A stretch of DNA of 49,005 nt from an uncultured Dokdonia sp. (GTDB lineage Bacteria > Bacteroidota > Bacteroidia > Flavobacteriales > Flavobacteriaceae): positions 1-49,005 of the forward strand of contig CALKZS010000037.1 of assembly GCA_938002835.1 (NCBI GenBank). The letters are read 5' to 3'. Made by a program: the position numbers and the translations under genes. This document shows, in pieces, positions 1 through 8,860 of the stretch (the first letter of the stretch is position 1; each line of letters begins with the position of its first letter). The notes beneath the pieces were generated by a model that saw only the letters and a list, made by a program, of their open reading frames with translations, was not told where the DNA came from and made no database searches.

Positions 1-129
1 GGCACAGAACCCAAAATAAAATTTTACATAAGTGTACACGAACAATTACCATCGCTTTCAGCATATGACACAATAGCAGCAAAACTAGAAGATCGTATTG
101 CTGGCATACAAAGTGATCTTAGTGTGTAA
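1..129 (+). CDS. Phosphoglucomutase/phosphomannomutase, C-terminal fragment
   Basis: The window opens inside a gene. The frame beginning at base 1 reads GTEPKIKFYISV and ends at a TAA at 127-129. GTEPK followed by KFYIS is the phosphate-binding loop (usually RPSGTEPK) of domain 4 in alpha-D-phosphohexomutases, so only the last 42 residues are present. The family interconverts hexose 1- and 6-phosphates in the cytoplasm for envelope sugar and storage metabolism. It runs in the same direction as the exporter gene that starts 49 bases later and could be cotranscribed with it. I cannot separate phosphoglucomutase from phosphomannomutase from this tail. Confidence 0.8.
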   Translation, partial: GTEPKIKFYISVHEQLPSLSAYDTIAAKLEDRIAGIQSDLSV

Positions 130-178
130 GTAAAACATTTACCTAACAGACATACAGCTTGTAGAAGGCTATATTTAT

Positions 179-2002
179 ATGGAATATTTTAAAAAGGTTA
201 TAAAGTTTGCAATCCCTTATAAACGTTTTGGGTTTTTAAGTGTTATCTGTAATATTTTCTATGCACTCTTTAGCACTCTTTCTTTTCTTGCCCTTATTCC
301 AGTTATTGAAATATTATTTGACAAAACGCAAAGGATTACAGAAGCTCCTGTTTGGAATGGATGGATGGATGCAAAAGATTACATCTCAAACTACTTCTAT
401 TATAATGTAAGTGAGCGTGTTGCACAAGATGAAATAGGTGCTCTTATATATATATGTATTATTGTTATTGTATTGTTTTTCTTTAAAAACCTATTTGGAT
501 ATCTAGCAAACTTCTTTCTTACCTTCTTACGAAATGGTATTATGAAAGACTTAAGAGATGCGATTTATGATAAATTATTAGAACTTCCTATTTCTTATTT
601 TTCTGAAAAACGAAAAGGAGATACCATCTCTAGAATCACAGCAGATGTAAATGAGGTAGAACGTTCATTTTTATCTGTTTTAGAACTTATAGTACGAGAA
701 CCTCTAACAATTTTATTTACAATCATAGCAATGATTGTTTTAAGTGTAAAACTCACACTTTTTGTATTTGTCTTTTTACCCATTGCTGGATTCTTAATTT
801 CTAGAATAGGAAAAACTTTAAAACGAAAATCTAAACTTGCCCAAGAAGAGAATGGACATTTCTTATCTATTGTAGAAGAAACATTATCTAATTTGAAAAT
901 TATTAAAGGTTTTAACGCAGAAAATAGATTAAGAGATAAATTTCAAAATTCTACTTCTCGTCTAAGGAAAATTTTAAATAGTCTCATTAACAGACAAAAA
1001 CTAGCTTCCCCAACAAGTGAGTTTTTAGGAGTTTTTGTTATTGTTGTAATTCTATGGTTTGGTGGGCAAATGGTTCTTGTAGAAGGAACTTTAAGCGCTG
1101 CAACTTTTATTGCTTTCTTAGGATTATCATACCAGATACTCACACCTGCAAAACAAATAAGCAAAGCCTCCTATAGTCTTAAAAAAGGAGACGCCGCAGC
1201 AGCTAGAATTCTTGAAGTGATTGAAACAGAAAGTACTATACAAGATATTCCTAATGCTACCGAAAAAACAAGTTTTAATACTAACATAGAGGTAAAGAAT
1301 GTTACCTTTAGCTATGAGAAAGATATTGTTCTTAATAATTTCTCTCTTAATGTTCCTAAAGGACAAACCATAGCTCTTGTGGGACAATCTGGTTCTGGCA
1401 AAAGTACGATTGCAAATCTTGTTACTCGTTTTTATGATGTAAATAAAGGAGGTATCTCTATAGATGGAATAGACATACGAAAGATTACCAAAAAATCGTT
1501 ACGCAATTTAATGGGACTAGTTACTCAAGATGCCATCCTATTTAATGACACGGTGCGCAATAATATTAATTTAAGTAATGAAAATGCTTCTGACGAAGCT
1601 ATTATAGAAGCACTTAAAATTGCAAATGCCTGGGAATTTGTAAAAGATTTACCAGAAGGACTGGATACAAATATAGGAGATAGTGGCAATAAACTAAGCG
1701 GGGGACAAAAACAACGTTTATCTATCGCTAGGGCTGTTCTTAAGAATCCACCTATAATGATTCTAGATGAAGCTACCTCTGCTCTTGATACCGAAAGTGA
1801 AAGACTAGTTCAAAAAGCATTAGAAAATATGATGAAAAATCGTACTTCTATTGTGATTGCCCACAGGCTATCTACTATTCAAAATGCAGATCTTATTGTT
1901 GTAATGCAAAAGGGTGAAATCGTAGAGCAAGGAAAGCATCAAGAATTATTAGACAAAAAAACAGTGTATCATAAACTGGTAGAAATGCAATCTTTTGAAT
2001 AA
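179..2002 (+). CDS. MsbA-like ABC exporter (fused TM domain and ATPase)
   Basis: A 607-residue half-transporter. The exporter-type membrane domain fills about residues 15-330, with hydrophobic helices near 17-45, 88-112, 170-210 and 283-320. The ATPase domain fills about 365-600. Walker A GQSGSGKST is at 402-410, the signature LSGGQ at 506-510, and Walker B IMILDE at 526-531, followed by ATSALD and the switch histidine in IAHRLST. All catalytic motifs are intact. Family members work as homodimers in the inner membrane and flip lipids such as lipid A precursors or export hydrophobic compounds. The lack of neighbouring lipid A genes means the substrate is not known, and a multidrug exporter is an alternative. 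An AGAAGG stretch lies upstream of the ATG. Confidence 0.92.
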   Translation: MEYFKKVIKFAIPYKRFGFLSVICNIFYALFSTLSFLALIPVIEILFDKTQRITEAPVWNGWMDAKDYISNYFYYNVSERVAQDEIGALIYICIIVIVLFFFKNLFGYLANFFLTFLRNGIMKDLRDAIYDKLLELPISYFSEKRKGDTISRITADVNEVERSFLSVLELIVREPLTILFTIIAMIVLSVKLTLFVFVFLPIAGFLISRIGKTLKRKSKLAQEENGHFLSIVEETLSNLKIIKGFNAENRLRDKFQNSTSRLRKILNSLINRQKLASPTSEFLGVFVIVVILWFGGQMVLVEGTLSAATFIAFLGLSYQILTPAKQISKASYSLKKGDAAAARILEVIETESTIQDIPNATEKTSFNTNIEVKNVTFSYEKDIVLNNFSLNVPKGQTIALVGQSGSGKSTIANLVTRFYDVNKGGISIDGIDIRKITKKSLRNLMGLVTQDAILFNDTVRNNINLSNENASDEAIIEALKIANAWEFVKDLPEGLDTNIGDSGNKLSGGQKQRLSIARAVLKNPPIMILDEATSALDTESERLVQKALENMMKNRTSIVIAHRLSTIQNADLIVVMQKGEIVEQGKHQELLDKKTVYHKLVEMQSFE

Positions 2003-2013
2003 TAAGTTTAAAG

Positions 2014-2034
2014 AAAGATTAATTATCTTTTATG
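2014..2034. terminator. Weak bidirectional hairpin between convergent genes
   Basis: The arms AAAGAT (2014-2019) and ATCTTT (2025-2030) enclose a 5-base loop, with A-rich sequence on the left and T-rich sequence on the right. It overlaps the stop codon of the minus-strand gene and follows the exporter stop by 11 bases. The stem is short, so this is a tentative call. Confidence 0.3.
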
Positions 2035-2729
2035 ATAATTACTGTAGCAGTAACACCTGTTGCTAGATTCCAGATATTTGAAGAAATCTCATTTTCTTGA
2101 TCGTCGTACATAATAAATTGTGCAGTATTAGGACCTGACTCACCTTGGTTAAGCGCTGTGATTTCTATTTTATTAAATCCTTTTTTTAGATCCATATAAA
2201 ATCCTCTAAATTCACCTGCTAGCCAGACATTAGGATTTACAACTACATCATTTATACTCACACTTACTCGATCGCCATCTACAGCTTGATGATCCCTATA
2301 CACAAAGTTTACAAAAGCAGAACCACTATTAAATTGTCCTAAATTTTGATCTTTATAGTACTCATCCTTAAGTTTTGCTTCTTTTCCAGGTGTTTTAACA
2401 CTCTTGTTTAATTTCTTTTCAAGAGCAGAGTAGTCTTTATCTATAAAATCATTTCCTTCCACAAATTGAACTGTACGTTTCTCTTTTGCTGCAAAGGGAT
2501 CAGATAAATTAATTTCATTCTTTATAAATAAAGATCCAGCGTTTACTCTATTATCTTTCTTGTTATAGTCAAATAAAGAAATATTACTCTCTTTAGGTAT
2601 TTTGTTAGTATTCGGTCCATCTATCTTTATAGATGCACTACGTTGATCTACTTGTGCTGTACATAAATTTATAGCACCCAAAAGAAAGAGTACAACAAAT
2701 AATGTTTGTATGGAAGTTTTTTTATTCAC
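2019..2729 (-). CDS. Secreted protein of unknown function
   Basis: 236 residues with a clear Sec signal peptide (KK at residues 3-4, hydrophobic core FVVLFLLGAINL, cleavage after about CTAQ, residue 26). The first half of the mature part is charged and low in structure, with many Lys and Asp. The second half (about 130-236) alternates hydrophobic and polar residues as in a beta-sandwich, including segments such as GSAFVNFVYRDHQ and IEITALNQGESGPNTAQF. I do not recognise a named family. It is probably periplasmic or at the surface. The start codon is GTG at 2729, chosen because it gives a complete signal peptide. The gene converges on the ABC exporter, with 16 bases between the stops. Confidence 0.75.
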   Translation of the reverse strand: MNKKTSIQTLFVVLFLLGAINLCTAQVDQRSASIKIDGPNTNKIPKESNISLFDYNKKDNRVNAGSLFIKNEINLSDPFAAKEKRTVQFVEGNDFIDKDYSALEKKLNKSVKTPGKEAKLKDEYYKDQNLGQFNSGSAFVNFVYRDHQAVDGDRVSVSINDVVVNPNVWLAGEFRGFYMDLKKGFNKIEITALNQGESGPNTAQFIMYDDQENEISSNIWNLATGVTATVIIIKDN

Positions 2730-2812
2730 ACTTAATAAGATCTTAAAACAATAATAATAGTCTTCAAAACAAATTAATACTTACAAAAATGATACCGCAA
2801 AATTGTTTTTTT

Positions 2813-2826
2813 GCTTTCGCGAAAGC
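2813..2826. repeat. 14-bp interspersed palindrome, copy 1
   Basis: Exact GCTTTCGCGAAAGC, in the divergent intergenic region between the secreted protein and the VWA lipoprotein. The left flank is TT and the right flank is GAA. Confidence 0.95.
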
Positions 2827-2967
2827 GAATTACCATTAAAACCTACTCTAATATATTAATTTTTTTTAGTTTGACATCAATACTAGAAAAAGGTTTGACA
2901 AATCATTTAAAAGAAAATAAACATATAATTAATACGTTACATATGACCTACAGTAAAATTATATTTT

Positions 2968-4023
2968 ATGAAAGTATATGCGATTTTAATAATTTCAATA
3001 ATAACATTTACTACAATCTCTTGTAGCTCAAGAGATGATGATGGAGGAAGTATTTCTGGAATAGAATGTCTTAATTTAGGATCTCAAGAACTAGATGTTA
3101 CAATACAAGAATCTTTTACAACTTTACCTTCAAAAGTCTCGGTGTTTTTTAAAGTAAACGACAGTGATGGAAATGGAGTCCCTGGACTAACTCCTTCAAA
3201 TTTTACCATTTTTGAACAAGGTCGTAATGACGATTGTTTTAGTGAAATTTCTGCATCAGAAGCTTCTGGTGTTATTTCTTCTAATGCTCAAATATTTTCA
3301 AACAATACAATTCTAGTTTTAGATTTAAGTAATAGTGTATTGAGCACAAGTTTAGAAGAACTTAAACAAGCATCTAGCAGTTTTATTTCTAATGTAATGC
3401 CAGCAATTCCATCAGAGTCATTTAAAATGGGGATTTACTGGTTTAATGGAGAAGATGTTTTACACGAATTACAAGGTTTTACCACAAGTGCTTCAGTATT
3501 GCAAGAAGCAATTGAAAGCATAGATTCTGATATAAGTAACGATCCTTCTACAGATTTATATGGCGCTGTTATAAAAGCAACAGAAATAGCAGAGGATATA
3601 TTAGTTACTTTAGAAGATCAAGATCTATTTGCCGCTGCTTCAATTGTCTTATTTACAGACGGTAGAGATCAAGCTGCTCGTTATACAGAAAGTCAAGCAC
3701 TTAATGCAGTATCTGGAGCAGATCAAGACATTAGTTTTTTTACTATTGGTTTAGGGTCTGAAATAGATGAAGATATACTAGAAGAAATAGGAGAAACAGG
3801 AAGTGCTTTTGCTACAGAGGCTCAAGAACTAGAGACTGTTTTTAATAATATCTCAAATGATGTAGCTGGACAAGCAAATAGTTTTTATTTATTTGAGTAT
3901 TGTAGTCCTAAACGTGACGGAAGTGGCTCTAGTGAATTAATTATACAGGTTATAGATGGAGAACGTGACGGTGTCGTAAATACCAGTTTTGATGCCACTG
4001 GATTTACTGGAGGTTGTGAATAA
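2968..4023 (+). CDS. VWA-domain lipoprotein
   Basis: 351 residues. A lipoprotein signal ends in TISC with the lipidated Cys at residue 19, followed by SSRDDDGG, an acid-rich stretch like the surface-export signal of Bacteroidota lipoproteins. A von Willebrand factor A domain spans about residues 112-300. The metal-ion-dependent adhesion site is visible: DLSNS (D119, S121, S123), a Thr in STDLYGA, and an Asp in FTDGRD. All MIDAS residues seem intact, so it should bind a divalent metal and a protein ligand. About 70 residues before the VWA domain form a probable beta domain, and a Cys-containing tail follows. The partner is unknown, and no complex genes lie next to it. The ATG at 2968 is the only start that gives the lipobox. 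Confidence 0.85.
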   Translation: MKVYAILIISIITFTTISCSSRDDDGGSISGIECLNLGSQELDVTIQESFTTLPSKVSVFFKVNDSDGNGVPGLTPSNFTIFEQGRNDDCFSEISASEASGVISSNAQIFSNNTILVLDLSNSVLSTSLEELKQASSSFISNVMPAIPSESFKMGIYWFNGEDVLHELQGFTTSASVLQEAIESIDSDISNDPSTDLYGAVIKATEIAEDILVTLEDQDLFAAASIVLFTDGRDQAARYTESQALNAVSGADQDISFFTIGLGSEIDEDILEEIGETGSAFATEAQELETVFNNISNDVAGQANSFYLFEYCSPKRDGSGSSELIIQVIDGERDGVVNTSFDATGFTGGCE

Positions 4024-4139
4024 TGAACAATTTTTATTTTTTTCTGTATTTAAACGTCAAAATTATTTGCTTTATAGACTTTTTATAATTTTAACTAAAC
4101 TATTTTTTAATTTAAATTACTTAGATTATTTTTATAGAA

Positions 4140-4577
4140 ATGTTAGTGAGTGATTCAAGTATTGAATATCCATTAGAGGATATATATATATTAAAAATAG
4201 GTACCTTCTATCTATTTAAAGACTTTCTTATATCAGAATTTAATGAAGGTGTGACTGTAGATTGGGAATCTGTACAAGAAATATTGCATATTGCAGAGTC
4301 TTATTACGGAACAAACGCTAGCATTGCTTATATTTCCAATAGAGTTCATAACTACTCACTTGTGCCTCAAGACTGGTTAAAATTTTTTAAAGCTAGAAAG
4401 TCTATAAATGTAATGGCAGTAGTCTCATATAATTCTCGAGAAAGATCTAATATCCTTTTAGAAAAAATGTTTTTTAAAAATAAAATTAAAAAATTCTATA
4501 ACCTTAATGAAGCAGTAGAATGGGCCGTTTCTTGTCAAAGAAAAAAAAAACCAATAAAAAATAAATCTATTGCTTAA
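4140..4577 (+). CDS. STAS/SpoIIAA-like small protein
   Basis: 145 residues, no signal peptide and no membrane segment, so probably cytoplasmic. The pattern (IGTFYLFKDFLISEFNEG near the start, then VDWE, then IAYISNR, then a long helix and a final EAVEWA) matches a family of Flavobacteriia proteins described as STAS or SEC14-like. Those folds act as regulators or bind ligands. The phospho-acceptor Ser of true anti-sigma antagonists is not obvious here, so I give no specific role. The last 15 residues are Lys-rich. It converges on the rRNA methyltransferase gene, leaving only 9 bases between the stops. Confidence 0.6.
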   Translation: MLVSDSSIEYPLEDIYILKIGTFYLFKDFLISEFNEGVTVDWESVQEILHIAESYYGTNASIAYISNRVHNYSLVPQDWLKFFKARKSINVMAVVSYNSRERSNILLEKMFFKNKIKKFYNLNEAVEWAVSCQRKKKPIKNKSIA

Positions 4578-4586
4578 TTGCTTTGA

Positions 4587-5798
4587 TTATGCGTCTAATC
4601 TATAATAACCACATTTAAGATATGCACCTTCTGAAAATACTACTGGATGGTCTATGTCGTGATATGTTTTATCTTCAATTTTAAACGAACGTCCTACTTT
4701 AACAATTTGTTTTTCTGAAATAGTAAAGAAATCTTGGGCAGACACACGAGAAGAACAAGAAGCTAAAATAAGTAAGCCATTTCTCGCTGTAAGTCTAGCT
4801 CCTAACATTGCTAAGCGTGCATAACTATTTTTTGCGGTAACTACCTCATTTGCACTTTTTGCAAAGCTTGGAGGATCAATCACTACAATATCAAAAAATC
4901 TCTCTTGATCTATTAGATTATTAAGTCCTTCAAAAGCATCAATAGCCATTGTTTTATGAATTCCACTATGTGCATTTAGTTTTCCATTTTCTAAAGCAAT
5001 AGATAGTGCTTGAGAACTAATGTCTAGACTTGTTACTTCTTGAGCACCTCCTGCAAGTGCGTGTACAGAAAATCCTCCTGCATAACTAAAAACATCTAAT
5101 ACCTTTTTATTTCTAGAAAGCTTTCCTACTCTTCTTCTATTATCTCTATGGTCTAAAAAATATCCTGTTTTATGACCATAAATAACATTAGCCGAAAAAT
5201 GTACTCCGTGTTCTTTAAAAAAAACAACTTCATCTTTAAGTGTACCGTGTATAACATTACCATCTTTAAGAAAGTCTATTCCATATTTTTCAACATTCCT
5301 ACTCAATCGCATAACCATAGTATTTGTTTTTGAAACAACTATGAGCTGTTCTAATATATCTTTTAAATATGGTAACCAGATAGTACTATATAATTTTACT
5401 ACAATAACACTATCATATACATCTGCTATAAAACCTGGAAAACCATCATTTTCTCCATAAATAAGACGATAGCTATTTGTATTTGTCTGTAACAAAGGAA
5501 TCCTAATAGTATATGCCTTTTCAATTTTTTCTTTAAAAAAAGATGCATCAATCAGAGTTGGTTCATTAGCTATTATCTTTATCCTTATGGGAGAAGCTGG
5601 ATCATAAAGTCCTATAGCAAATACTTTATCTGATCTATTATCAAATAAAATAGCAAGATCTCCTGGTTTTCCTTCTTTACTGATTTTAACTATACTTTTT
5701 TCAAAAACCCAAGGATGACCCTTCTTTACAAGTTTTTCTGCTCTTACTGTAAGTTTTACAGCAAGACGTTGTGTATGTATTTTGGGTAATGATATCAT
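4587..5798 (-). CDS. rlmI: Class I rRNA (cytosine-C5) methyltransferase, RlmI family
   Basis: About 403 residues. An N-terminal PUA RNA-binding domain (HPWVFEKSI near its start) is followed by a Rossmann methyltransferase domain. The SAM-binding motif VFSYAGGFSVHA lies near residue 235 and motif IV DPPSFAK near 305, with a final LASCSS segment. This architecture is that of RlmI, which makes m5C1962 in 23S rRNA using SAM. The open frame runs on to 5843, but the extra 15 residues are a hydrophobic stretch not expected in the family, and MISLPKIHTQRLAVKL looks like the native N-terminus. I therefore place the start at 5798. It is divergent from the VanX-like gene. Target specificity within the family is inferred. 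Confidence 0.85.
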   Translation of the reverse strand: MISLPKIHTQRLAVKLTVRAEKLVKKGHPWVFEKSIVKISKEGKPGDLAILFDNRSDKVFAIGLYDPASPIRIKIIANEPTLIDASFFKEKIEKAYTIRIPLLQTNTNSYRLIYGENDGFPGFIADVYDSVIVVKLYSTIWLPYLKDILEQLIVVSKTNTMVMRLSRNVEKYGIDFLKDGNVIHGTLKDEVVFFKEHGVHFSANVIYGHKTGYFLDHRDNRRRVGKLSRNKKVLDVFSYAGGFSVHALAGGAQEVTSLDISSQALSIALENGKLNAHSGIHKTMAIDAFEGLNNLIDQERFFDIVVIDPPSFAKSANEVVTAKNSYARLAMLGARLTARNGLLILASCSSRVSAQDFFTISEKQIVKVGRSFKIEDKTYHDIDHPVVFSEGAYLKCGYYRLDA

Positions 5799-5870
5799 AT
5801 AAAAACTATAAAATAAAATTTGTAAAAGCAAAGATGAGAACATAAGACAAATAAATCGTAATTTTCGGTT

Positions 5871-6491
5871 ATGAAAAAACGAGTACCCTTTTTTATAATA
5901 GGTCTTATCATTTTTATATCCTCATTTCAAAGTGATAAGAAGTCTCCATTAATAAATATAGATCAATTTGATTCTGTATTTACATATGATGTAAGATATG
6001 CTACAGAAAACAACTTTTTAAAGCAACAAGTATATGATTGTGAGCAATGCTTACTAATACCTGAAGTAGCAAAAGCACTTGTAAATGCAAATAATGAGTT
6101 CTGTGAGTTAGGTTTTATGATAAAGCTATTTGATTGTTACCGCCCGGTTTCAGTTCAGAAAAAAATGTGGGAAATATACCCAAACCCAAGTTATGTAGGA
6201 AATCCATACAAAAGCGGAAGTATTCATAACCGTGGTGCCGCTATAGATATGACTATTGTAAGACTTGATAGTACAGAATTAGATATGGGAAGTGATTATG
6301 ACCATTTTGGTAAAGAAGCCCATATTGATCATCCTCATAATGACACTATAGTAAAAAACAGACAACAACTATGGGGTATTATGAAAAAACACGGCTTTTC
6401 TCCTATTCGTACAGAATGGTGGCATTTTAATTATGATGCAAAAAACTACGGATTAAAAGTATGGGATATTCCTTTTGATTGTAAAGAATAA
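5871..6491 (+). CDS. VanX-type D-Ala-D-Ala dipeptidase (peptidase M15D)
   Basis: 206 residues with an N-terminal hydrophobic segment (FFIIGLIIFISSF) that acts as a signal or anchor. The zinc site is intact: SIHNRGAAID gives His119 and Asp126, and EWWHF gives Glu182 and His185. The Arg of the CYRPVS motif is also present. Enzymes of this family hydrolyse the free dipeptide D-Ala-D-Ala; VanX does so in vancomycin resistance and DdpX in recycling of wall peptides. There are no vanH/vanA/vanS genes around it, and the signal places it in the periplasm. Peptidoglycan dipeptide scavenging is therefore more likely than glycopeptide resistance, which would be unexpected in a Gram-negative cell anyway. 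Confidence 0.88.
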   Translation: MKKRVPFFIIGLIIFISSFQSDKKSPLINIDQFDSVFTYDVRYATENNFLKQQVYDCEQCLLIPEVAKALVNANNEFCELGFMIKLFDCYRPVSVQKKMWEIYPNPSYVGNPYKSGSIHNRGAAIDMTIVRLDSTELDMGSDYDHFGKEAHIDHPHNDTIVKNRQQLWGIMKKHGFSPIRTEWWHFNYDAKNYGLKVWDIPFDCKE

Positions 6492-7003
6492 TTATAGTAA
6501 GAATTAATTCATATAAACTTCATCATAATCTACAAAAAATTCATATTCTAATTTAAGATTAGATAATCAATTTTTTTAAATCAATGCTAGTCAAAATCTC
6601 TAATAAATATGGCTAGTATTATCCTTATTGTCCCTTTTTTAACTACATACTAAAATCAAGATTTTAGATGCTCATCACTTAGTATACGTCTTGATTATTC
6701 AAGAAACGTTATAAAAAAATTAAGTTAACTTACTCTAAGACAAAATCATAGTACTTGATATTTATATCGTCCCAAATGCTTTTTATTTTTATTAACTCTT
6801 TTTTTAATAAAATCATTTGCAATTTCAAATCATTAATTATTAGCAAGACAAACACTTATTAATGACAAACTTTTGGGTGTTAAATCAACGATTTGGCAAA
6901 AAATTATATTTCACAGCGATAATTTCATAAATCTAAAATAATAGGGGCAAATACCCTTGTAGGTCAAATCTCACAAATGTAGTTTTGCTACATTAAATTA
7001 ACA
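6492..7003. other. Long AT-rich intergenic region upstream of the OmpA gene
   Basis: This stretch of 512 bases has no convincing gene; the longest start-to-stop frame I noticed is about 22 codons. An 8-base inverted pair (AATCAAGA near 6653 and TCTTGATT near 6692) is too weak to call. The last 50 bases hold a probable promoter for the OmpA gene. The rest could hold regulatory sites for that abundant outer-membrane protein, but I see no specific one. Confidence 0.6.
6958..6988 (+). promoter_or_regulatory. Bacteroidota-type promoter for the OmpA gene
   Basis: TTG at 6958-6960, a 20-base spacer and TAGTTTTG at 6981-6988 fit the flavobacterial sigma-A pattern TTG-N17-23-TAnnTTTG. The start codon lies 15 bases downstream of the second element, giving a very short leader. 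Confidence 0.55.
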
Positions 7004-8302
7004 ATGATAAACACAATGAAAAAAATTTCTTTTTTTTTAATACTAGTTATCGCTATGCAAAGTATTGCGATAGCTCAAGAAAATACTGATACTGATCTAC
7101 CTGAATATAACAAGTGGTCATTAGAATTTTCTGCTGGAGTAAACAAGCCTACAAGGCCGTTTAATACTAGTTATTATACAAAAACTCCTTCTTTTTACAC
7201 ATTAGATTTAGGATTAAGACACAATTTTACAGAGTTATTAGGTGCTAAACTGGATGTAAGCATTAATCGTTTCCAAAATGCAGAAAATAGCCTTCCTTTT
7301 GAAACTACATTATATAGAACTTCATTACAGGGAGTTGTAAATGCTGGATCCTTATTAGGGCTTCGTGATTGGTCTAATAGACTCAATTTTCTAGTTCACG
7401 GAGGTATGGGAGTTTCCGTTCTTACATCTAAAGAACCTGTAGATAGAGACTTTTCTAATGGTGATAATATGTTAAACTTTATTGTAGGTATAACACCTCA
7501 ACTTAGATTAACAAATCGTATAGCCTTAACTGGAGATCTTTCAGCTATTGGACACGTTAGACAACATCTTTCTTTTGACGGACTAAATAGAAATGACCTA
7601 AGAGGCTTTGATGGTTTTTATGTAACAGCAAGTATAGGAGCTAATATTTATCTAGGTAGAGGTAAAAAACACGCCGATTGGTATGATGCCGAAAATGCTC
7701 GTTTAGATGATTTAGATGGTAGATTAACTAAGATTGAAACAGATCTTATAGATACTGATCAGGATGGTGTGCCAGATTACTTAGATCGTGAGCCTAACAC
7801 AATTTCAGGAGTAGCTGTTAATACAAAAGGAATTGCTGTAGATCAAAATAAAAATGGTATTCCAGATGAGTTAGAATCTACTCTAGATACTCGTTATGCA
7901 AAATTATCTGACATCCCTACTAAAACTGAACCTGTTATAATTTCTGGTGATGAAATGATTAAAAAACTTATAGAAGATGGTTATGTAAATGTATACTTCA
8001 AGTTTAATAGTACTACCCCAGAAACATATAGTCTTGAGTCTATAAATTATCTCATAAAATATATGACTGAAAACAGCGGCGCTTCTGCACAATTAATTGG
8101 ATATGCAGATGAAATCGGTAATGCTTCAAACAATCAGGTTCTTTCTGAAAAAAGAGCTCAAAAAGTTAAAGATATTATGGTAGCAGCTGGTATTTCTGGA
8201 AACCGCCTTTCTACAACTGGAAATGGAGAAGATGCATCTGTAGATAAGTCGTCTGCTCCTGCTCGTCAGCTTGTACGCAGAGTTACTTTTAAGCTTAACT
8301 AA
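7004..8302 (+). CDS. OmpA-family outer membrane protein
   Basis: 432 residues. A signal peptide (MKKISFFLILVIAMQSIAIAQ, from the second Met at 7016) precedes a beta-barrel-like domain at about 30-220. A calcium-binding thrombospondin type 3-like linker follows near 250-290, with DTDQDGVPDYLD and QNKNGIPDEL. The last 110 residues are an OmpA C-terminal peptidoglycan-binding domain, with FKFNS, GYADEIG and SEKRAQKVKDIM. The protein should tether the outer membrane to the wall. Its own promoter upstream and terminator downstream indicate a single-gene unit. Either ATG (7004 or 7016) is possible, and 7016 gives the more typical signal peptide. Confidence 0.92.
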   Translation: MINTMKKISFFLILVIAMQSIAIAQENTDTDLPEYNKWSLEFSAGVNKPTRPFNTSYYTKTPSFYTLDLGLRHNFTELLGAKLDVSINRFQNAENSLPFETTLYRTSLQGVVNAGSLLGLRDWSNRLNFLVHGGMGVSVLTSKEPVDRDFSNGDNMLNFIVGITPQLRLTNRIALTGDLSAIGHVRQHLSFDGLNRNDLRGFDGFYVTASIGANIYLGRGKKHADWYDAENARLDDLDGRLTKIETDLIDTDQDGVPDYLDREPNTISGVAVNTKGIAVDQNKNGIPDELESTLDTRYAKLSDIPTKTEPVIISGDEMIKKLIEDGYVNVYFKFNSTTPETYSLESINYLIKYMTENSGASAQLIGYADEIGNASNNQVLSEKRAQKVKDIMVAAGISGNRLSTTGNGEDASVDKSSAPARQLVRRVTFKLN

Positions 8303-8327
8303 GCTTTCTATATATGTCAAATATTAT

Positions 8328-8358
8328 AAGGTCTCTAGTTCTCTAGAGGCCTTATTTT
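8328..8358 (+). terminator. Rho-independent terminator after the OmpA gene
   Basis: The arms AAGGTCTCTAG (8328-8338) and CTAGAGGCCTT (8343-8353) pair over 11 bases with one G-U pair around a TTCT loop. ATTTT follows. Confidence 0.8.
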
Positions 8359-8389
8359 CGTTTATAACCTTTTGATAAGTATGGTTTAC

Positions 8390-8403
8390 GCTTTCGCGAA
8401 AGT
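8390..8403. repeat. 14-bp interspersed palindrome, copy 2 (one mismatch)
   Basis: GCTTTCGCGAAAGT. The last base differs from the consensus. It lies just after the OmpA terminator and 36 bases before the next ATG. The left flank is AC. Confidence 0.9.
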
Positions 8404-8439
8404 GTCAAAACATTCCTTAACTTTAGTAAAAATATCATT

Positions 8440-8856
8440 ATGAATGATAGACCTAATGACATCAAGCGCATACGCCCAGAAATTCCAAAGGCAAAGATTA
8501 ATGATGAGATGAGTTTAGAAGAATTTTTTCAAAACACAACACTCAGACCTATTGTAAAGCTTCAAAATCCATTGCTAATTGTTGTTTTTAGAAACTACAT
8601 TACAAAGCGTAAAAATGTATTTTATAATCTAACGATAGACAAAAAACAACACTATATTGAAAATGCTTTACAAAAAGATATGAATTTTTCTAACAGTATT
8701 AAAGGTATGGTAATAGGTCAATTTACGGTAGAAGAATATGAAACCTATAGCACTCATACATCTGCTTTAAACAAACGTATTATAAATCTTATTAAAGAAC
8801 GCCTTGTTAGTCAAATACAGCTATTTGAACAGCCACCTAGCCTAAAAGCAAGTTAA
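8440..8856 (+). CDS. Conserved flavobacterial protein of unknown function
   Basis: 138 residues, soluble, no signal peptide, mostly helical by composition. Features include EEFFQNTTLRPIVKLQ at about 27-42, a basic FRNYITKRKNVFY segment, FTVEEYETYSTH, and a C-terminal helix rich in Ile, Lys and Arg ending in KERLVSQIQLFE. I recognise the pattern as a small family common in Flavobacteriaceae, often left hypothetical. No catalytic motif is visible. A near-consensus promoter element (TAACTTTA) sits about 25 bases upstream of the ATG. The stop is followed after 4 bases by a 52-codon membrane protein gene, so the two form a probable operon. Confidence 0.7.
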   Translation: MNDRPNDIKRIRPEIPKAKINDEMSLEEFFQNTTLRPIVKLQNPLLIVVFRNYITKRKNVFYNLTIDKKQHYIENALQKDMNFSNSIKGMVIGQFTVEEYETYSTHTSALNKRIINLIKERLVSQIQLFEQPPSLKAS

Positions 8857-8860
8857 AAAT

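Noticed and set aside
2811-3026. 71-codon plus-strand frame
   Set aside because: It begins inside the 14-bp palindrome, overlaps the start of the VWA lipoprotein gene and has no family signature; a chance frame.
5799-5843. N-terminal extension of the RlmI-like protein
   Set aside because: Fifteen hydrophobic residues not expected in this cytoplasmic family; the start at 5798 gives the usual N-terminus.
5871-6491. Vancomycin resistance gene
   Set aside because: VanX-type fold, but with a signal peptide and no vanH or vanA; glycopeptides do not cross the outer membrane well. Called as a wall dipeptidase instead.
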